From NCBI RefSeq assembly GCF_001579805.1, contig NZ_CP014546.1, forward strand, positions 3,100,001 through 3,164,000: a DNA stretch of 64,000 bases, in the 5' to 3' direction. A program made the position numbers and the translations under genes. The DNA is from Pseudomonas azotoformans (lineage in GTDB: Bacteria; Pseudomonadota; Gammaproteobacteria; Pseudomonadales; Pseudomonadaceae). The notes beneath the pieces are model-generated. The model saw only the letters and a list, made by a program, of their open reading frames with translations. It made no database searches and was not told where the DNA came from. Shown here in pieces: positions 1-8,052 of the stretch. Positions within the stretch are counted from its first letter, which is position 1. Each line of letters opens with the position of its first letter.

Positions 1-81
1 AGCTTTTGGATTTTCTTCAGCAATATAAGCGGCTTCATCGTCAAGGTTCCTGAGGGCTGCCCTCAGCCACTCAACCTGCAT
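1..81 (-). CDS. ParE/RelE-family toxin, 5' end only (cut by window edge)
   Basis: Only the first 27 codons are present; the gene runs off the left edge on the minus strand. The visible residues (start MQVEWLRAALRNLDDEAAYI) match the usual opening of ParE/RelE ribosome-independent or gyrase-targeting toxins, where the first helix carries an A-L-x-D-L/D-x-x-A-x-Y-I pattern. The ATG at 81 overlaps the end of the upstream antitoxin gene by 11 bp, the normal antitoxin-first arrangement. Family assignment rests on a short N-terminus plus the neighbour, so ParE versus other RelE-superfamily members is not resolved. Confidence 0.7.
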   Translation of the reverse strand, partial: MQVEWLRAALRNLDDEAAYIAEENPKA

Positions 82-310
82 TAGTGCGCCATTTATCAGC
101 GACAGCTTTTACCTCGGCAGCGGTAGCGAAATCACCCGCATCCGCTTCTTTCAATGCTTTTTGAATTTCCTCAATTTGCCAGGCTTCGCGCGTGAGGTAT
201 TCGCGCAATGCGTCTACCGCCAGAAAGGATTTGCTGCGCCCGGTGGCCTTGGCGAGACTGGCAAGCGTATCGGCGATATCTTCCGGTATACGTAGGGACA
301 TGACAGACAT
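71..310 (-). CDS. CopG/ribbon-helix-helix antitoxin
   Basis: 79-residue protein. Residues 1-45 form a ribbon-helix-helix DNA-binding domain (MSLRIPEDIADTLASLAKAT followed by GRSKSFLAVDALREYL), the fold of CopG/ParD antitoxins; the C-terminal tail should bind the toxin encoded just downstream. A GAGG Shine-Dalgarno sits 5-8 bases before the ATG at 310. Like other RHH antitoxins it is expected to repress its own promoter, and a long inverted repeat lies just upstream (326-357). It forms an operon with the ParE-like toxin whose ATG overlaps its 3' end. Confidence 0.85.
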   Translation of the reverse strand: MSVMSLRIPEDIADTLASLAKATGRSKSFLAVDALREYLTREAWQIEEIQKALKEADAGDFATAAEVKAVADKWRTNAG

Positions 311-325
311 GACGACCTCGTTGTA

Positions 326-357
326 GTGACATGTAGTGCAACATACTACATTGTCAC
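326..357. promoter_or_regulatory. Candidate operator of the CopG/ParE-type pair
   Basis: Inverted repeat: ATGTAGT (331-337) and ACTACAT (345-351) separated by 7 bp; the arms extend imperfectly to GTGAC at 326 and GTCAC ending at 357. It lies 16-47 bp upstream of the antitoxin ATG, where an autorepressing RHH antitoxin binds. The role is inferred from position and symmetry. Confidence 0.5.
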
Positions 358-414
358 CGTGTCCCTGGTTTCCCCCGTTCGTCAGGGGGCGTTCTGATTG
401 TAAAAGGAGTATCC

Positions 415-825
415 ATGCTCTCTGGCTTCAACCACCTGACCCTGGCCGTCACCGACTTGCCGCGCAGCATCCGTTTCTACCGTGAGCTGCTGCAACTTCA
501 CCTCGACGCCACCTGGGACGCTGGCGCCTATCTCTCACTGCCGGGCCTTTGGTTGTGCTTATCGCTCGATCCGCTGCGCGACTCGAAGCCGGCCGCCGAT
601 TACTCCCATTACGCGTTTACCGTGGCTGCGGCTGACTTCACCAGGTTCGTAGAGCGCCTGCGAGCAGCGCAGGTAGAAGAATGGCGCGACAACCGCAGTG
701 AAGGTGCTTCGTTCTATTTTCTCGACCCCGATGGCCACAAGCTCGAAGCCCACGTCGGCGACCTGGCCTCAAGGCTGCAAGCCTGTCGCGCCAAGCCTTA
801 TGCCGGAATGACGTTTTACCCGTAG
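415..825 (+). CDS. fosA: FosA glutathione transferase (fosfomycin resistance)
   Basis: 136 residues, the usual FosA length. FosA is a Mn(II)-dependent homodimeric vicinal-oxygen-chelate enzyme that adds glutathione to the epoxide of fosfomycin in the cytoplasm. The three metal ligands are visible: His7 in GFNHLTLAV, His65 in DYSHYAF and Glu111 in GHKLEAH. The F-Y-R-E-L-L segment after the first strand and the [11 protein letters not shown] core are typical. The start at 415 has AAAGGAG seven bases upstream. Chromosomal fosA genes are common in Pseudomonas, so this need not be acquired. There is no obvious operon partner; a LysE-type exporter follows on the same strand after 54 bp. Confidence 0.9.
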   Translation: MLSGFNHLTLAVTDLPRSIRFYRELLQLHLDATWDAGAYLSLPGLWLCLSLDPLRDSKPAADYSHYAFTVAAADFTRFVERLRAAQVEEWRDNRSEGASFYFLDPDGHKLEAHVGDLASRLQACRAKPYAGMTFYP

Positions 826-879
826 CGCGGGAACGTGCAGAATCCATCCACCTCTTAACCCTCCGTTTGAGTCGCGCCC

Positions 880-1521
880 ATGACCCCATCCTTGCTGCTC
901 GCCGTCCTCGCTTCAGGTTTCATCTACGGTATTACCCCGGGGCCGGGGGTGTTGGCCGTGTTTGGTATCGGCGCCGCCCGTGGTCGTCGGGCCGGGGCGG
1001 GTTTCTTGTGCGGGCATCTGCTGGGGGATGTGGTGTGGTGCTCCACGGCGCTGATCGCTATCGTCGGCGCGCGGGAAGTGGGCAGCAGTGCGTTTGATGT
1101 GCTCGGCGTACTCAGCGGCCTGTACCTTTTCTGGCTCGGCTGGCGCGCGATCCGCACTCAGCGTCGCAGCAGTGATGCGCCCCAGGGCGCGGCACGGCAT
1201 CCGTTCTGGCACGGCATTCTATTCGGGCTGACCAACCCCAAGGCGTACCCGGTGGCGGTGGCGACGTTTACGGCGTTGTTGTCGAGCCGTGCCGAGTTGC
1301 TGACCTGGTCGATGCTGCCGTCGTTGATCTTCCTCAGCTTCGTCGGCGGCCTGCTGGCCTACGCGATCCTGATTGGCGTGGTCGGCGCGCAGAGGGTGCG
1401 TACGGTGTATCAACGCCATGAAATCCTGATCACCAAGCTCTGTGGTGTGATGTTTATCGGCTTCGCCATCAACGCCCTGGCGCACGCGTTGCCGGGCCTG
1501 TTTGGCAGCAAACCCGCTTGA
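880..1521 (+). CDS. LysE/RhtB-family amino-acid exporter
   Basis: 213 residues, inner-membrane protein of the LysE superfamily, which exports amino acids or their derivatives. The N-terminus has the family hallmark G-x-x-P-G-P (YGITPGPGVLAVFGIGAARG), followed by about six hydrophobic segments (roughly residues 5-25, 38-60, 70-88, 110-135, 145-170, 185-205), and the internal L-T-N-P-K-A motif near residue 117. The substrate cannot be read from sequence; RhtB-type homologues export homoserine, threonine or other neutral amino acids. A GAG sits eight bases before the ATG. A strong terminator follows at 1592. Confidence 0.85.
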   Translation: MTPSLLLAVLASGFIYGITPGPGVLAVFGIGAARGRRAGAGFLCGHLLGDVVWCSTALIAIVGAREVGSSAFDVLGVLSGLYLFWLGWRAIRTQRRSSDAPQGAARHPFWHGILFGLTNPKAYPVAVATFTALLSSRAELLTWSMLPSLIFLSFVGGLLAYAILIGVVGAQRVRTVYQRHEILITKLCGVMFIGFAINALAHALPGLFGSKPA

Positions 1522-1591
1522 TTTGACGATGACCGTTCGTCGCACTGGCGAGTTTTTTCTAAACCTTTGCCGCCCTGAAAATTCGAATTGA

Positions 1592-1620
1592 GGGCGGGGT
1601 GTGTTCCCCCGCCCTTATTT
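1592..1620 (+). terminator. Rho-independent terminator after the LysE gene
   Basis: GGGCGGGG (1592-1599) pairs with CCCCGCCC (1607-1614) across a 7-nt loop and is followed by TTATTT. It lies between the LysE-family gene and the DUF4142 gene, so it should end the upstream transcript; being in the leader of the next gene it could also act as an attenuator. Confidence 0.7.
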
Positions 1621-1640
1621 TCAGCCTGGAGGAACCCATC

Positions 1641-2168
1641 ATGAGCCGCATGGCTATCCGGTTACGCACCGCCAGTTTCGCGATGCTGCTGGGCCTCGGC
1701 GCCAGCAATGCTTTCGCCCAGTCGCCTGCTGAATTCATCGAGCAGGCTTCGGCCAAGGGTATGGCCGATATCGAAACCAGTCGCATGGCCCACGCCAAGA
1801 CCTCGTCCCAGGAAATCAAGGACTACACCATCGAGGTGATCAACGAGCGCACTCTGGCCAACCAGCACCTGGCGGCCATTGCCAAGAAGCTCGACCTGCC
1901 GGTGGCGCCGCGCGAGAAGATCGTCGACAAAGCCGAAACCCTGATGCCCGAACTCAAGGACGGCGACTCGTTTGATGCGGCCTACACCGCGCAGCAAGTG
2001 AAGGAAAATGAAGACGCCATCGCGCTGTTCAAACAGGAAGGCGCGGCGTCGGATGTGCCGGAAATAAAAGCGCTGGTCGACGAGACGCTGCCCAAGCTGG
2101 AAGAGCGTTTGCAGAAGGCTCGGGCCTTGGCATCGACTTACGGTAAAGGTCATCAAGGCGACGGTTAA
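1641..2168 (+). CDS. Exported DUF4142 protein
   Basis: 175 residues from the ATG at 1641, chosen because CTGGAGGA lies eight bases upstream and because it gives a clean signal peptide (MSRMAIRLRTASFAMLLGLG then an AFAQ cleavage site near residue 27). An in-frame ATG at 1599 lies inside the terminator and is rejected. The rest is a ferritin-like helical DUF4142 domain (FIEQASAKGMADIETSRMA, later AYTAQQVKENEDAIALF). Members are periplasmic, often stress-induced and of unknown biochemical role. Transcription ends at a perfect convergent hairpin at 2190. Confidence 0.85.
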   Translation: MSRMAIRLRTASFAMLLGLGASNAFAQSPAEFIEQASAKGMADIETSRMAHAKTSSQEIKDYTIEVINERTLANQHLAAIAKKLDLPVAPREKIVDKAETLMPELKDGDSFDAAYTAQQVKENEDAIALFKQEGAASDVPEIKALVDETLPKLEERLQKARALASTYGKGHQGDG

Positions 2169-2189
2169 GTTAGTCATCTGAAATAAAAC

Positions 2190-2220
2190 AACGGCGGTTG
2201 GATCAGATCCAACCGCCGTT
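2190..2220. terminator. Bidirectional terminator between convergent genes
   Basis: A perfect 15-bp inverted repeat (2190-2204 and 2206-2220) around a single central base, starting AACGGCGG and ending CCGCCGTT, with A-rich and T-rich flanks. It lies between the DUF4142 gene (plus) and the iron-permease-like gene (minus) and can serve both. Confidence 0.85.
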
Positions 2221-2222
2221 CT

Positions 2223-2648
2223 TTATGCCTGGTTCAAATCGGTTTTGGTCGGTGCCGCATCGTCGGCAGCATGACCGCAGCTGCTGTTCAGGCTCACCGT
2301 GCCGGTGTTGCCGATGCTGCGGTATTCCTGGCGCAGTTTTTCCAGTTCCTTGCGATCCAGGCCATCCAGGCTGAGTACGGCATTCTGTGCATCCTTGGAC
2401 ACGCGCAGCAGTTCATCGATCTTGATATGCAGGATGTCGTTGTCGCGGTTTTGCGTGTTCTGGATCAGGAACACCATCAGGAACGTGATGATGGTGGTCG
2501 AGGTGTTGATGATCAGTTGCCACGTATCGTTGTAGTGGAAATACGGCCCGCTTAGGCTCCACGCCAGGATCAACGCCACCGCTGCGTAGAACGTGCGCGG
2601 GCTGCCGGCCCAACGGGACAGGGATTGGGAGACTGCGGAGAATTTCAT
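2223..2648 (-). CDS. Low-affinity iron permease family protein
   Basis: 141 residues. Two membrane segments (about residues 18-35 and 45-63) are followed by the family signature F-L-I-Q-N-T-Q-N-R-D-N near residue 60, then a helical cytoplasmic stretch (HIKIDELLRVSKDAQNAVLSL). This matches the Iron_permease Pfam family, named after yeast Fet4; bacterial members are short and their transport role is not established. The start has a TAGGAAA ribosome site. It is a single-gene unit bounded by the convergent terminator. Confidence 0.8.
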   Translation of the reverse strand: MKFSAVSQSLSRWAGSPRTFYAAVALILAWSLSGPYFHYNDTWQLIINTSTTIITFLMVFLIQNTQNRDNDILHIKIDELLRVSKDAQNAVLSLDGLDRKELEKLRQEYRSIGNTGTVSLNSSCGHAADDAAPTKTDLNQA

Positions 2649-2729
2649 GACCGTTTTCCTAGGAAGGGGTGATGAAATAATGGACCGCAGGGACTCTCTG
2701 AAATTTCTTTTTACATTTGCTGTGGGTCT

Positions 2730-3230
2730 TCAGAACGCCAATTCAGCCTGGCCTGTACCTTCCAGCGCCAGCAGATATTGCTTGGCTTCCAAGCCTCCCG
2801 CAAAACCCGTCAGCCCGCCTGACGCGCCAATGACCCGATGACACGGCGCAATGATCGAGATGGGGTTACGCCCATTGGCTGCACCCACTGCACGTACGGC
2901 TTTCGGGTTGCCGATCTGTTGGGCGATCTGGCTGTAGCTGCGTGTTTCGCCGAAGGGAATGGTCAGCAAGGCCTGCCAGACCTGTTTCTGGAAATCGGTG
3001 CCGGCGAAGTCCAGTTCCAGTTCGAATTGGTGGCGGTTGCCAGCGAAGTACTCCTGCAATTGACGCTCGGTTTCCAACAGCACCGGGCTTTCAGGCGCCT
3101 CGTACAATTGGCCCAGGCGCACACGGTTGGCGCGTTCGGTTTCCCACAGGATGGCGCTGAGTTTGCCGTCGCGTGCCACCAGGGTGAGTTGGCCGACAGG
3201 GGAGGGCATGAGCTTGTATTCGTAGGGCAT
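2730..3230 (-). CDS. ogt: Methylated-DNA--protein-cysteine methyltransferase
   Basis: 166 residues, the Ogt length class. It repairs O6-alkylguanine and O4-alkylthymine by irreversible transfer of the alkyl group to its own cysteine. The active-site P-C-H-R-V-I-G box places the acceptor at Cys130, preceded by the helix-turn-helix recognition segment (TRSYSQIAQQIGNPKAVRAVG) with its arginine finger. AGGAG lies eight bases before the ATG at 3230. No AdaA-type N-terminal regulatory domain is present, so this is the constitutive rather than the Ada form. Confidence 0.93.
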   Translation of the reverse strand: MPYEYKLMPSPVGQLTLVARDGKLSAILWETERANRVRLGQLYEAPESPVLLETERQLQEYFAGNRHQFELELDFAGTDFQKQVWQALLTIPFGETRSYSQIAQQIGNPKAVRAVGAANGRNPISIIAPCHRVIGASGGLTGFAGGLEAKQYLLALEGTGQAELAF

Positions 3231-3333
3231 GATCGGGCTCCTGAAGGTGGGTGCAGTGGGAGTCTAGAGGGGAGCGCTGACCGGCAAACTACGTTTCTTG
3301 CGATCAAATTCAGCGCCGCCAGTAGAGCCTTCG

Positions 3334-3744
3334 TTACCCCTCCTGTTGCAGCACTTTAAGCGCCGCCGATGCCAGAAACCCCGAGCGGCTTTTTTCTTCC
3401 GGATGGTGCAGTACATATTCATCGATGCGGTTCAGCAGGTAACCCGGCAACGTGATGTTGAGCTTCTGCGCCTTGCCCAGATACTTGGTGACATCAATGT
3501 CTACCACGGCCCAGGTGCAGCCTGCGTACTGGGGGTTGGCGGCATGCAGGGTGACCTTCTGCGCACTGGGAATCGGCGCACCGTCTTCGGCCAGGATCTC
3601 GAAGTGCCCTTCGATGGCTTCGCGGGCCATGGCCATGGCGTCGTCCAGGTCGTCACCGGCGGAATAGCAACCAGGAATATCCGGCACTTCCACGCCCCAG
3701 GCGTGATCCTCGTCACCGGTTGAAATTGCAATCGGGTAAAGCAT
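3334..3744 (-). CDS. hicB: HicB-family antitoxin
   Basis: 136 residues. The N-terminal 60 residues form the partially degraded RNase H fold of HicB (VEVPDIPGCYSAGDDLDDAMAMA then AIEGHFEILAEDGAPIP); the C-terminus (LNITLPGYLLNRIDEYVLHH then SRSGFLASAALKVLQ) is a ribbon-helix-helix DNA-binding domain. It neutralises the HicA mRNA interferase and should autoregulate the pair. The gene lies 22 bp downstream of hicA, the usual toxin-first order of hicAB. GGAGG precedes the ATG. Confidence 0.92.
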   Translation of the reverse strand: MLYPIAISTGDEDHAWGVEVPDIPGCYSAGDDLDDAMAMAREAIEGHFEILAEDGAPIPSAQKVTLHAANPQYAGCTWAVVDIDVTKYLGKAQKLNITLPGYLLNRIDEYVLHHPEEKSRSGFLASAALKVLQQEG

Positions 3745-3766
3745 GTCTGTTGTCCTCCACGGACGC

Positions 3767-3949
3767 TTAACTCAACAGAGCTTGTTTCAAAATGCTCTTG
3801 GCGGTCTTGTCCAACAGGTCCTTCTTTGGATGTGGAATCGTCACCAGCCCCGGTTTAGTCGGGTGCTTGAAGTGATGATGACTCCCTCTGATACGCGCCA
3901 GATACCAACCGTCCGCAACGATGTGACCTATCAAATATCGGCTATCCAC
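3767..3949 (-). CDS. hicA: HicA-family mRNA interferase toxin
   Basis: 60 residues, a double-stranded-RNA-binding-like fold that cleaves mRNA. The catalytic histidine is in the conserved G-S-H-H-H-F-K-H stretch, residues 23-30, followed by T-I-P-H-P-K-K-D-L. The start is GTG at 3949, with a near-perfect AAGGAGG four bases upstream. A short inverted repeat, GTGGT (3974-3978) and ACCAC (3986-3990), about 25 bp upstream could be the HicB operator. Toxin and antitoxin are both intact. Confidence 0.9.
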   Translation of the reverse strand: MDSRYLIGHIVADGWYLARIRGSHHHFKHPTKPGLVTIPHPKKDLLDKTAKSILKQALLS

Positions 3950-4118
3950 AACACCTCCTTGTGGTGTGTGTTGGTGGTGACTATAACCACTGAAAAGAAA
4001 TTATCAACACTCTACCTACCAGTGGTCGATGACCGGTCTTTGGGGTAGGCGGTAATTAGAGTGTATGAGGGCGTAGGAATGGCGTCGGGGAGAGGTATTG
4101 CGAGGTTTTGCTATCGAG

Positions 4119-5012
4119 TTACCGCGTGTGTAGGGGCTGCGCAATGACGGCGAGAAACGCATCAACCAGCACACTTTTTGTTTCAGTACGGGTTAATACC
4201 AACAACTGAGCACACGCATCCACTTCCACCAGAGGCCGGTACGTCACGCCTTTATTCATCAAACTCTGCGTACATGCCGGCACCAACGCCACACCTTGTC
4301 CGGCGGCCACCAGCGCAATGATCGACGTGATCTGCCGGCCGGTCGGGCCCGGGCGCAAAGGCTGGCCGTGATGTCGATACAGCTGCTCGATGGACTGGTT
4401 GAGCCCCGATCCATAATCCGCCGGAAACAGGATCAACGGGTAGGCACTGAGCTGCGCCAGGTTGACGCTCGGCTGACGGGCCAACGGGCTCTCACTGGAC
4501 ACAGCGGCCACCAACCTTTCTTCGCCCAGGGACAGCGCTTGCACCGCTTCATCTTGCGGCAACAGGCGACTCAAACCGATATCCAGCCGCCCGTCCGCCA
4601 CCTGCGCGCCCAGGCTGCCGGAGGCACATTCCACCAGGGTCAATTGCACATCGGGAAAACGCAGGGCAAACGCCTGGATCGCCTGGCTGAACCGGTCCGA
4701 CAGCGCGATCGAACTCACATACCCCAGCGTCAGTTGCCCCGCAGTGCCCGCCGCCAGTTTGCCGGCGATCACTTGCGCCAACTCAACCTGCTCCAGCACA
4801 CCACGGGCATAGGGCAGGAACGAGCGACCTTGCGCGGTGAGGCTGACCGTGCGGCTGGTGCGATCAAACAACTTGAAGCCCAACTCGGTCTCCAGCGCCG
4901 AGATCTGGCGTGTCAGCGGCGGCTGCGCCAAGTGCAGGCGAATGGCCGCGCGGCCGAAGTGCAATTCCTCGGCGACCGTCAGAAAGTAACGCAGCTTGCG
5001 TAGGTCGAGCAT
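4119..5012 (-). CDS. LysR-family transcriptional regulator
   Basis: 297 residues. The N-terminal winged helix (RKLRYFLTVAEELHFGRAAI then LHLAQPPLTRQISALETELG) is followed by the periplasmic-binding-like effector domain from about residue 90. The P-P-L-T-R-Q form of the recognition helix is the subgroup containing BenM, CatM and related regulators of aromatic or transport genes. It is divergent from two MFS genes starting at 5108, which it probably controls; the inducer is unknown. The intergenic space carries a GGT-N11-ACC repeat fitting the LysR T-N11-A rule. Confidence 0.88.
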   Translation of the reverse strand: MLDLRKLRYFLTVAEELHFGRAAIRLHLAQPPLTRQISALETELGFKLFDRTSRTVSLTAQGRSFLPYARGVLEQVELAQVIAGKLAAGTAGQLTLGYVSSIALSDRFSQAIQAFALRFPDVQLTLVECASGSLGAQVADGRLDIGLSRLLPQDEAVQALSLGEERLVAAVSSESPLARQPSVNLAQLSAYPLILFPADYGSGLNQSIEQLYRHHGQPLRPGPTGRQITSIIALVAAGQGVALVPACTQSLMNKGVTYRPLVEVDACAQLLVLTRTETKSVLVDAFLAVIAQPLHTR

Positions 5013-5044
5013 CCTGATCCTTGGGTATCGATCGGTCCGAAATC

Positions 5045-5061
5045 GGTATTGGTTCTAGACC
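5045..5061. promoter_or_regulatory. Candidate LysR-type operator (GGT-N11-ACC)
   Basis: GGT at 5045-5047 and ACC at 5059-5061 with 11 bases between fit the T-N11-A pattern of LysR binding sites. It sits midway between the divergent LysR gene and the MFS gene at 5108. The match is short and could occur by chance. Confidence 0.3.
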
Positions 5062-5107
5062 TGCCGGCCATTCTATAAAGACCTCACAAAATAAAACGAG
5101 AGGTTTC

Positions 5108-6271
5108 ATGAAACCGCGCCTGCATTGTGCCCGTCTTGCCCTGTTCCTGTGTGGCTGCGCGGCGTTTCTCAACCTGTATGCCACCCAGAGCATTCTCCAG
5201 ACATTCGCCGCGCAGTTTCACATCAGCGCCAAGGCGGCGGGGTGGAGTATTACGGTGACCACCTTGGCGGTGGCGATCACCGCGCCTTTCGTCAGCCGGC
5301 TGACCGGACGCTTTGAGCAACGCACGGTGATCAGCGCTGCTGCGTTGTTGCTGGCGGTGCCTGCGTTGATGACAGCCTATGCCGACAGCTTTGCCGAGGT
5401 GCTGGTGTGGCGATTTGTGGAGGGCATGCTGATCCCGGTGGTGTTCGCCACCAGCGTGGCTTATATCGGCGACCGCTGGCGTGGCGGCACGGTCACGGAG
5501 GTCACCAGCCTTTACGTGGCCGGGACGGTGTTGGGTGGGTTTGCCGGGCGCTTTGTCACGGGTGTAATGACGGAGTACGTGGGCTGGCGCGAAGCCTTTG
5601 AATTGATGGCGGTGCTAAGCCTGATGGTGGGTGGGTTTATCCAGTTCCTGTTGCCGGTCAGCCGTGCGCGCTCCGTGAGGGTTGAAACTGCGTTTTCGGC
5701 GGTATTTCGCAAGCCTTTATTGGCCGCCTACGCGGTAGGTTTTTGCGTGCTGTTTTCCCAGGTGGCGGCGTTTACCTACGCAGGTTTGTATCTCGGATTA
5801 CCGCCGTTCAGCCTGGGGCCTGCGGCGTTGGGCACGCTGTACATGGTGTTCCTGCTGGCGCTGATCGTAATTCCCATCGCCGGCCGTCTCAGCAAGGCCC
5901 GGCCTCATGCTGAACTGCTGAGCGTGGCTGCGGTGCTGGGTATTACCGGCTCCGCGCTGACGCTGTTGCCCTCTTTGTGGTGCATCGTGGCAGGCCTGGC
6001 GCTCAGCTCGACTGGCGTGTTCCTGGCCCAGGCGGCGGCCAACGCATTCACCACCGCGACCGCAGGTGACAACAAAGCAGGCGCCGTGGGCGTTTACCTC
6101 ACCTGTTACTACCTGGGCGGCAGTTGCGGTGCGATTGTGCCAGCGTTGATTTGGGAGCGTTGGGGCTGGGCCGGGTGTGTGGTGCTGATTATCGCCTTCC
6201 AGATGTTGACCTTGTTGATCGCGCTCACTGGCTGGAAGCCCGTTAAACCTCAACTGATCGCGACGCCATGA
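5108..6271 (+). CDS. MFS transporter, YnfM/DHA1-like
   Basis: 387 residues from the ATG at 5108, preferred over an in-frame start at 5021 because a GAGAGG site lies seven bases upstream and because the longer form would add a hydrophilic extension running into the LysR promoter. Twelve hydrophobic segments are visible. The loop 2-3 region (RLTGRFEQRTVISAAALLLA) and N-L-Y-A-T-Q-S-I-L in helix 1 resemble YnfM/AraJ-like drug or sugar efflux carriers of the inner membrane. The stop overlaps the start of the next MFS gene by 4 bp (ATGA), so the two are translationally coupled. Substrate unknown. Confidence 0.82.
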   Translation: MKPRLHCARLALFLCGCAAFLNLYATQSILQTFAAQFHISAKAAGWSITVTTLAVAITAPFVSRLTGRFEQRTVISAAALLLAVPALMTAYADSFAEVLVWRFVEGMLIPVVFATSVAYIGDRWRGGTVTEVTSLYVAGTVLGGFAGRFVTGVMTEYVGWREAFELMAVLSLMVGGFIQFLLPVSRARSVRVETAFSAVFRKPLLAAYAVGFCVLFSQVAAFTYAGLYLGLPPFSLGPAALGTLYMVFLLALIVIPIAGRLSKARPHAELLSVAAVLGITGSALTLLPSLWCIVAGLALSSTGVFLAQAAANAFTTATAGDNKAGAVGVYLTCYYLGGSCGAIVPALIWERWGWAGCVVLIIAFQMLTLLIALTGWKPVKPQLIATP

Positions 6272-7434
6272 ACGACATCTCAAACCGCCGCCGTACCTTG
6301 ATCGCCGGCTGCAGTGCCCATGCCGTGCATGATGGCCTTACCGATGTCATCTACGTGCTACTCCCAATCTGGCAGGCGCAGTTTGCGCTGTCCTACGCCC
6401 AGATCGGACTGTTACGCGGTGCTTATTCCGGGATGATGGCAGTGTTCCAACTCATGGCCAGCCGCGCCGCGAAACGCTGGGGCCGTGTATCGATGCTGGT
6501 GGGCGGCACAGCACTTGCCGGTGCGGCTTATCTAATGGTGGGCCAAGCCACTGGATGGGTGATGTTGCTGCTGGCACTTCTGTTAGGTGGATTGGGCGCC
6601 AGCACCCAACACCCGCTGGCCTCTTCGATGATCAGCGACGCCTACGAGGACGGTGGCGGAATCAAGCAGGCATTGTCCCAGTACAACTTTTCCGGCGATA
6701 TCGGCAAAACGCTGATTCCGGGCTTGATCGGGTTGCTGCTCACCGTCATCAGCTGGCGTGCCAGCGCCACGGTGCTGGGGTTGCTCGGCTTGGCGGCGGC
6801 GGGGCTGCTGTGGTGGCTGGTTCCTGCAAAAGCATCCGAATCCATCTCTACAAAAAACGCAAAGCCTTTCAGCGGAAGTGGCTCCGTCACCGGCCTGCGC
6901 GCCTTGATTCTCACAGGCACCCTCGACAGCGCCGTACGCATGGGCTTTCTCACCTTCCTGCCCTTTCTGCTGCAAGCGAAAGGCGCGGGCATTGCCGGTA
7001 TCGGCCTGGCCCTGACGCTGCTGTTTATCGGGGGCGCATTCGGCAAATTGCTCTGCGGTTACCTGGGGGGGCGCATCGGCATGATGAAAACCGTGTGGCT
7101 AACGGAAACCAGCACCGCGTTGCTGATCGTTGCCGCCGTGTATGTGCCGCTGGCCGGGTTGATGGCGATGCTGCCGTTATTGGGCCTGGTGCTCAACGGT
7201 ACGTCTTCGGTGCTGTATGGCGCCGTGCCGGACCTGGCGGGCGCTGGGAAGCGAGAGCAGGCGTTTGCAGTGTTCTACACCGGCACCATCGGTGGTGGTG
7301 CGCTGGCGCCGGTGGTGTTCGGCGGGGTTGGGGATGCGTTGGGCGTGTCGGTGGCGGTGATGGTATTGGCGGGGGTGTTGTTGGTGACGTTGCCGTTGGC
7401 GTGGGTGGTGCGGCGGGGCTTCGAGCTCAAATAA
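6268..7434 (+). CDS. MFS transporter, fosmidomycin-resistance-like
   Basis: 388 residues with about twelve membrane segments. The N-terminus (CSAHAVHDGLTDVIYVLLP) carries the H-x-x-x-D-x-x pattern in helix 1 seen in the Fsr family of fosmidomycin exporters; the G-x-x-A-x-x-x-G-x-x-A-S-T-Q-H-P-L-A-S-S stretch near residue 113 also fits that family. The ATG overlaps the previous MFS stop (ATGA), so both belong to one LysR-divergent operon. The 3' end overlaps the convergent antidote gene by 8 bp. Export of a phosphonate-like drug is a family inference only. Confidence 0.78.
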   Translation: MNDISNRRRTLIAGCSAHAVHDGLTDVIYVLLPIWQAQFALSYAQIGLLRGAYSGMMAVFQLMASRAAKRWGRVSMLVGGTALAGAAYLMVGQATGWVMLLLALLLGGLGASTQHPLASSMISDAYEDGGGIKQALSQYNFSGDIGKTLIPGLIGLLLTVISWRASATVLGLLGLAAAGLLWWLVPAKASESISTKNAKPFSGSGSVTGLRALILTGTLDSAVRMGFLTFLPFLLQAKGAGIAGIGLALTLLFIGGAFGKLLCGYLGGRIGMMKTVWLTETSTALLIVAAVYVPLAGLMAMLPLLGLVLNGTSSVLYGAVPDLAGAGKREQAFAVFYTGTIGGGALAPVVFGGVGDALGVSVAVMVLAGVLLVTLPLAWVVRRGFELK

Positions 7435-7741
7435 TCGAGCGGTCGACCGAATGTCCAGCCCTCGCAAATAGATCGATACCGAGGGAGTGGAGTACTTTGA
7501 GTACAGTTTCGAAGCGAGGTTTTGCGCCAGGGGCGAATGCCTTGTAAAGGCTCTCACGACCCATGCCCGTTTCGGCAGCGATCTTGGTCATTCCTCGGGC
7601 TTTAGCGACGTAGCCGATGGCGCGAAGAAATTCTTGATTGTCGCCGTCGGCCAGAACCTGAGAGAGGTATTCACTGATGGCCTCGTCGCTGTCGAGCAAT
7701 TCGGCCATATCAAATGTCGTCAGCGTTTGTTTCATGATCAA
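7427..7741 (-). CDS. Addiction-module antidote protein (HigA-like, HTH)
   Basis: 104 residues with a helix-turn-helix domain at about residues 48-100 (YVAKARGMTKIAAETGMGRE then SLYKAFAPGAKPRFETVLKV). This is the putative addiction-module antidote family (also called DNA-binding prophage protein family), normally second in a toxin-antitoxin pair with a RelE-like killer. Its ATG overlaps the toxin stop by 4 bp. It is expected to neutralise the toxin and repress the promoter. Confidence 0.9.
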   Translation of the reverse strand: MIMKQTLTTFDMAELLDSDEAISEYLSQVLADGDNQEFLRAIGYVAKARGMTKIAAETGMGRESLYKAFAPGAKPRFETVLKVLHSLGIDLFARAGHSVDRSII

Positions 7742-8031
7742 ACCTCTTTTGCCAATTTTTTTGCTCTACGGATATCAGTGTCCTGGGAAGACTTGTCACC
7801 GCCTACCAGCAAGATGACGATCACCTTACCTCGCAAAGTGAAATAAATTCGATAACCCGAACCAACGTCTATCCGCATTTCTGAGATGCCGCTACCGAGT
7901 GTCTTGATATCGCCCAGGTTACCCATGCTGGCTCTTTCGATACGTCGACCTATTGCGATCTTTGCTCGTAGGTCGCGTACTTCTGAACGCCAGTTAATGA
8001 AGGCTTGGGTTTGCTGGATCAAATAGCTCAC
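7738..8031 (-). CDS. RelE/HigB-type addiction-module killer protein
   Basis: 97 residues of the HigB-like killer family: F-I-N-W-R-S-E-V-R-D-L-R-A-K near the N-terminus and the core I-S-E-M-R-I-D-V-G-S-G-Y-R-I-Y-F-T, then VIVILLVGGDKSSQ. These residues form the mRNA-interferase fold that cuts ribosome-bound messages. The start is GTG at 8031, preceded by GAGGTCC. It forms an operon, toxin first, with the antidote gene at 7427. A compact inverted repeat at 8053 is the probable operator. Confidence 0.9.
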   Translation of the reverse strand: MSYLIQQTQAFINWRSEVRDLRAKIAIGRRIERASMGNLGDIKTLGSGISEMRIDVGSGYRIYFTLRGKVIVILLVGGDKSSQDTDIRRAKKLAKEV

Positions 8032-8052
8032 AGGACCTCGCGTGGCCTAACT

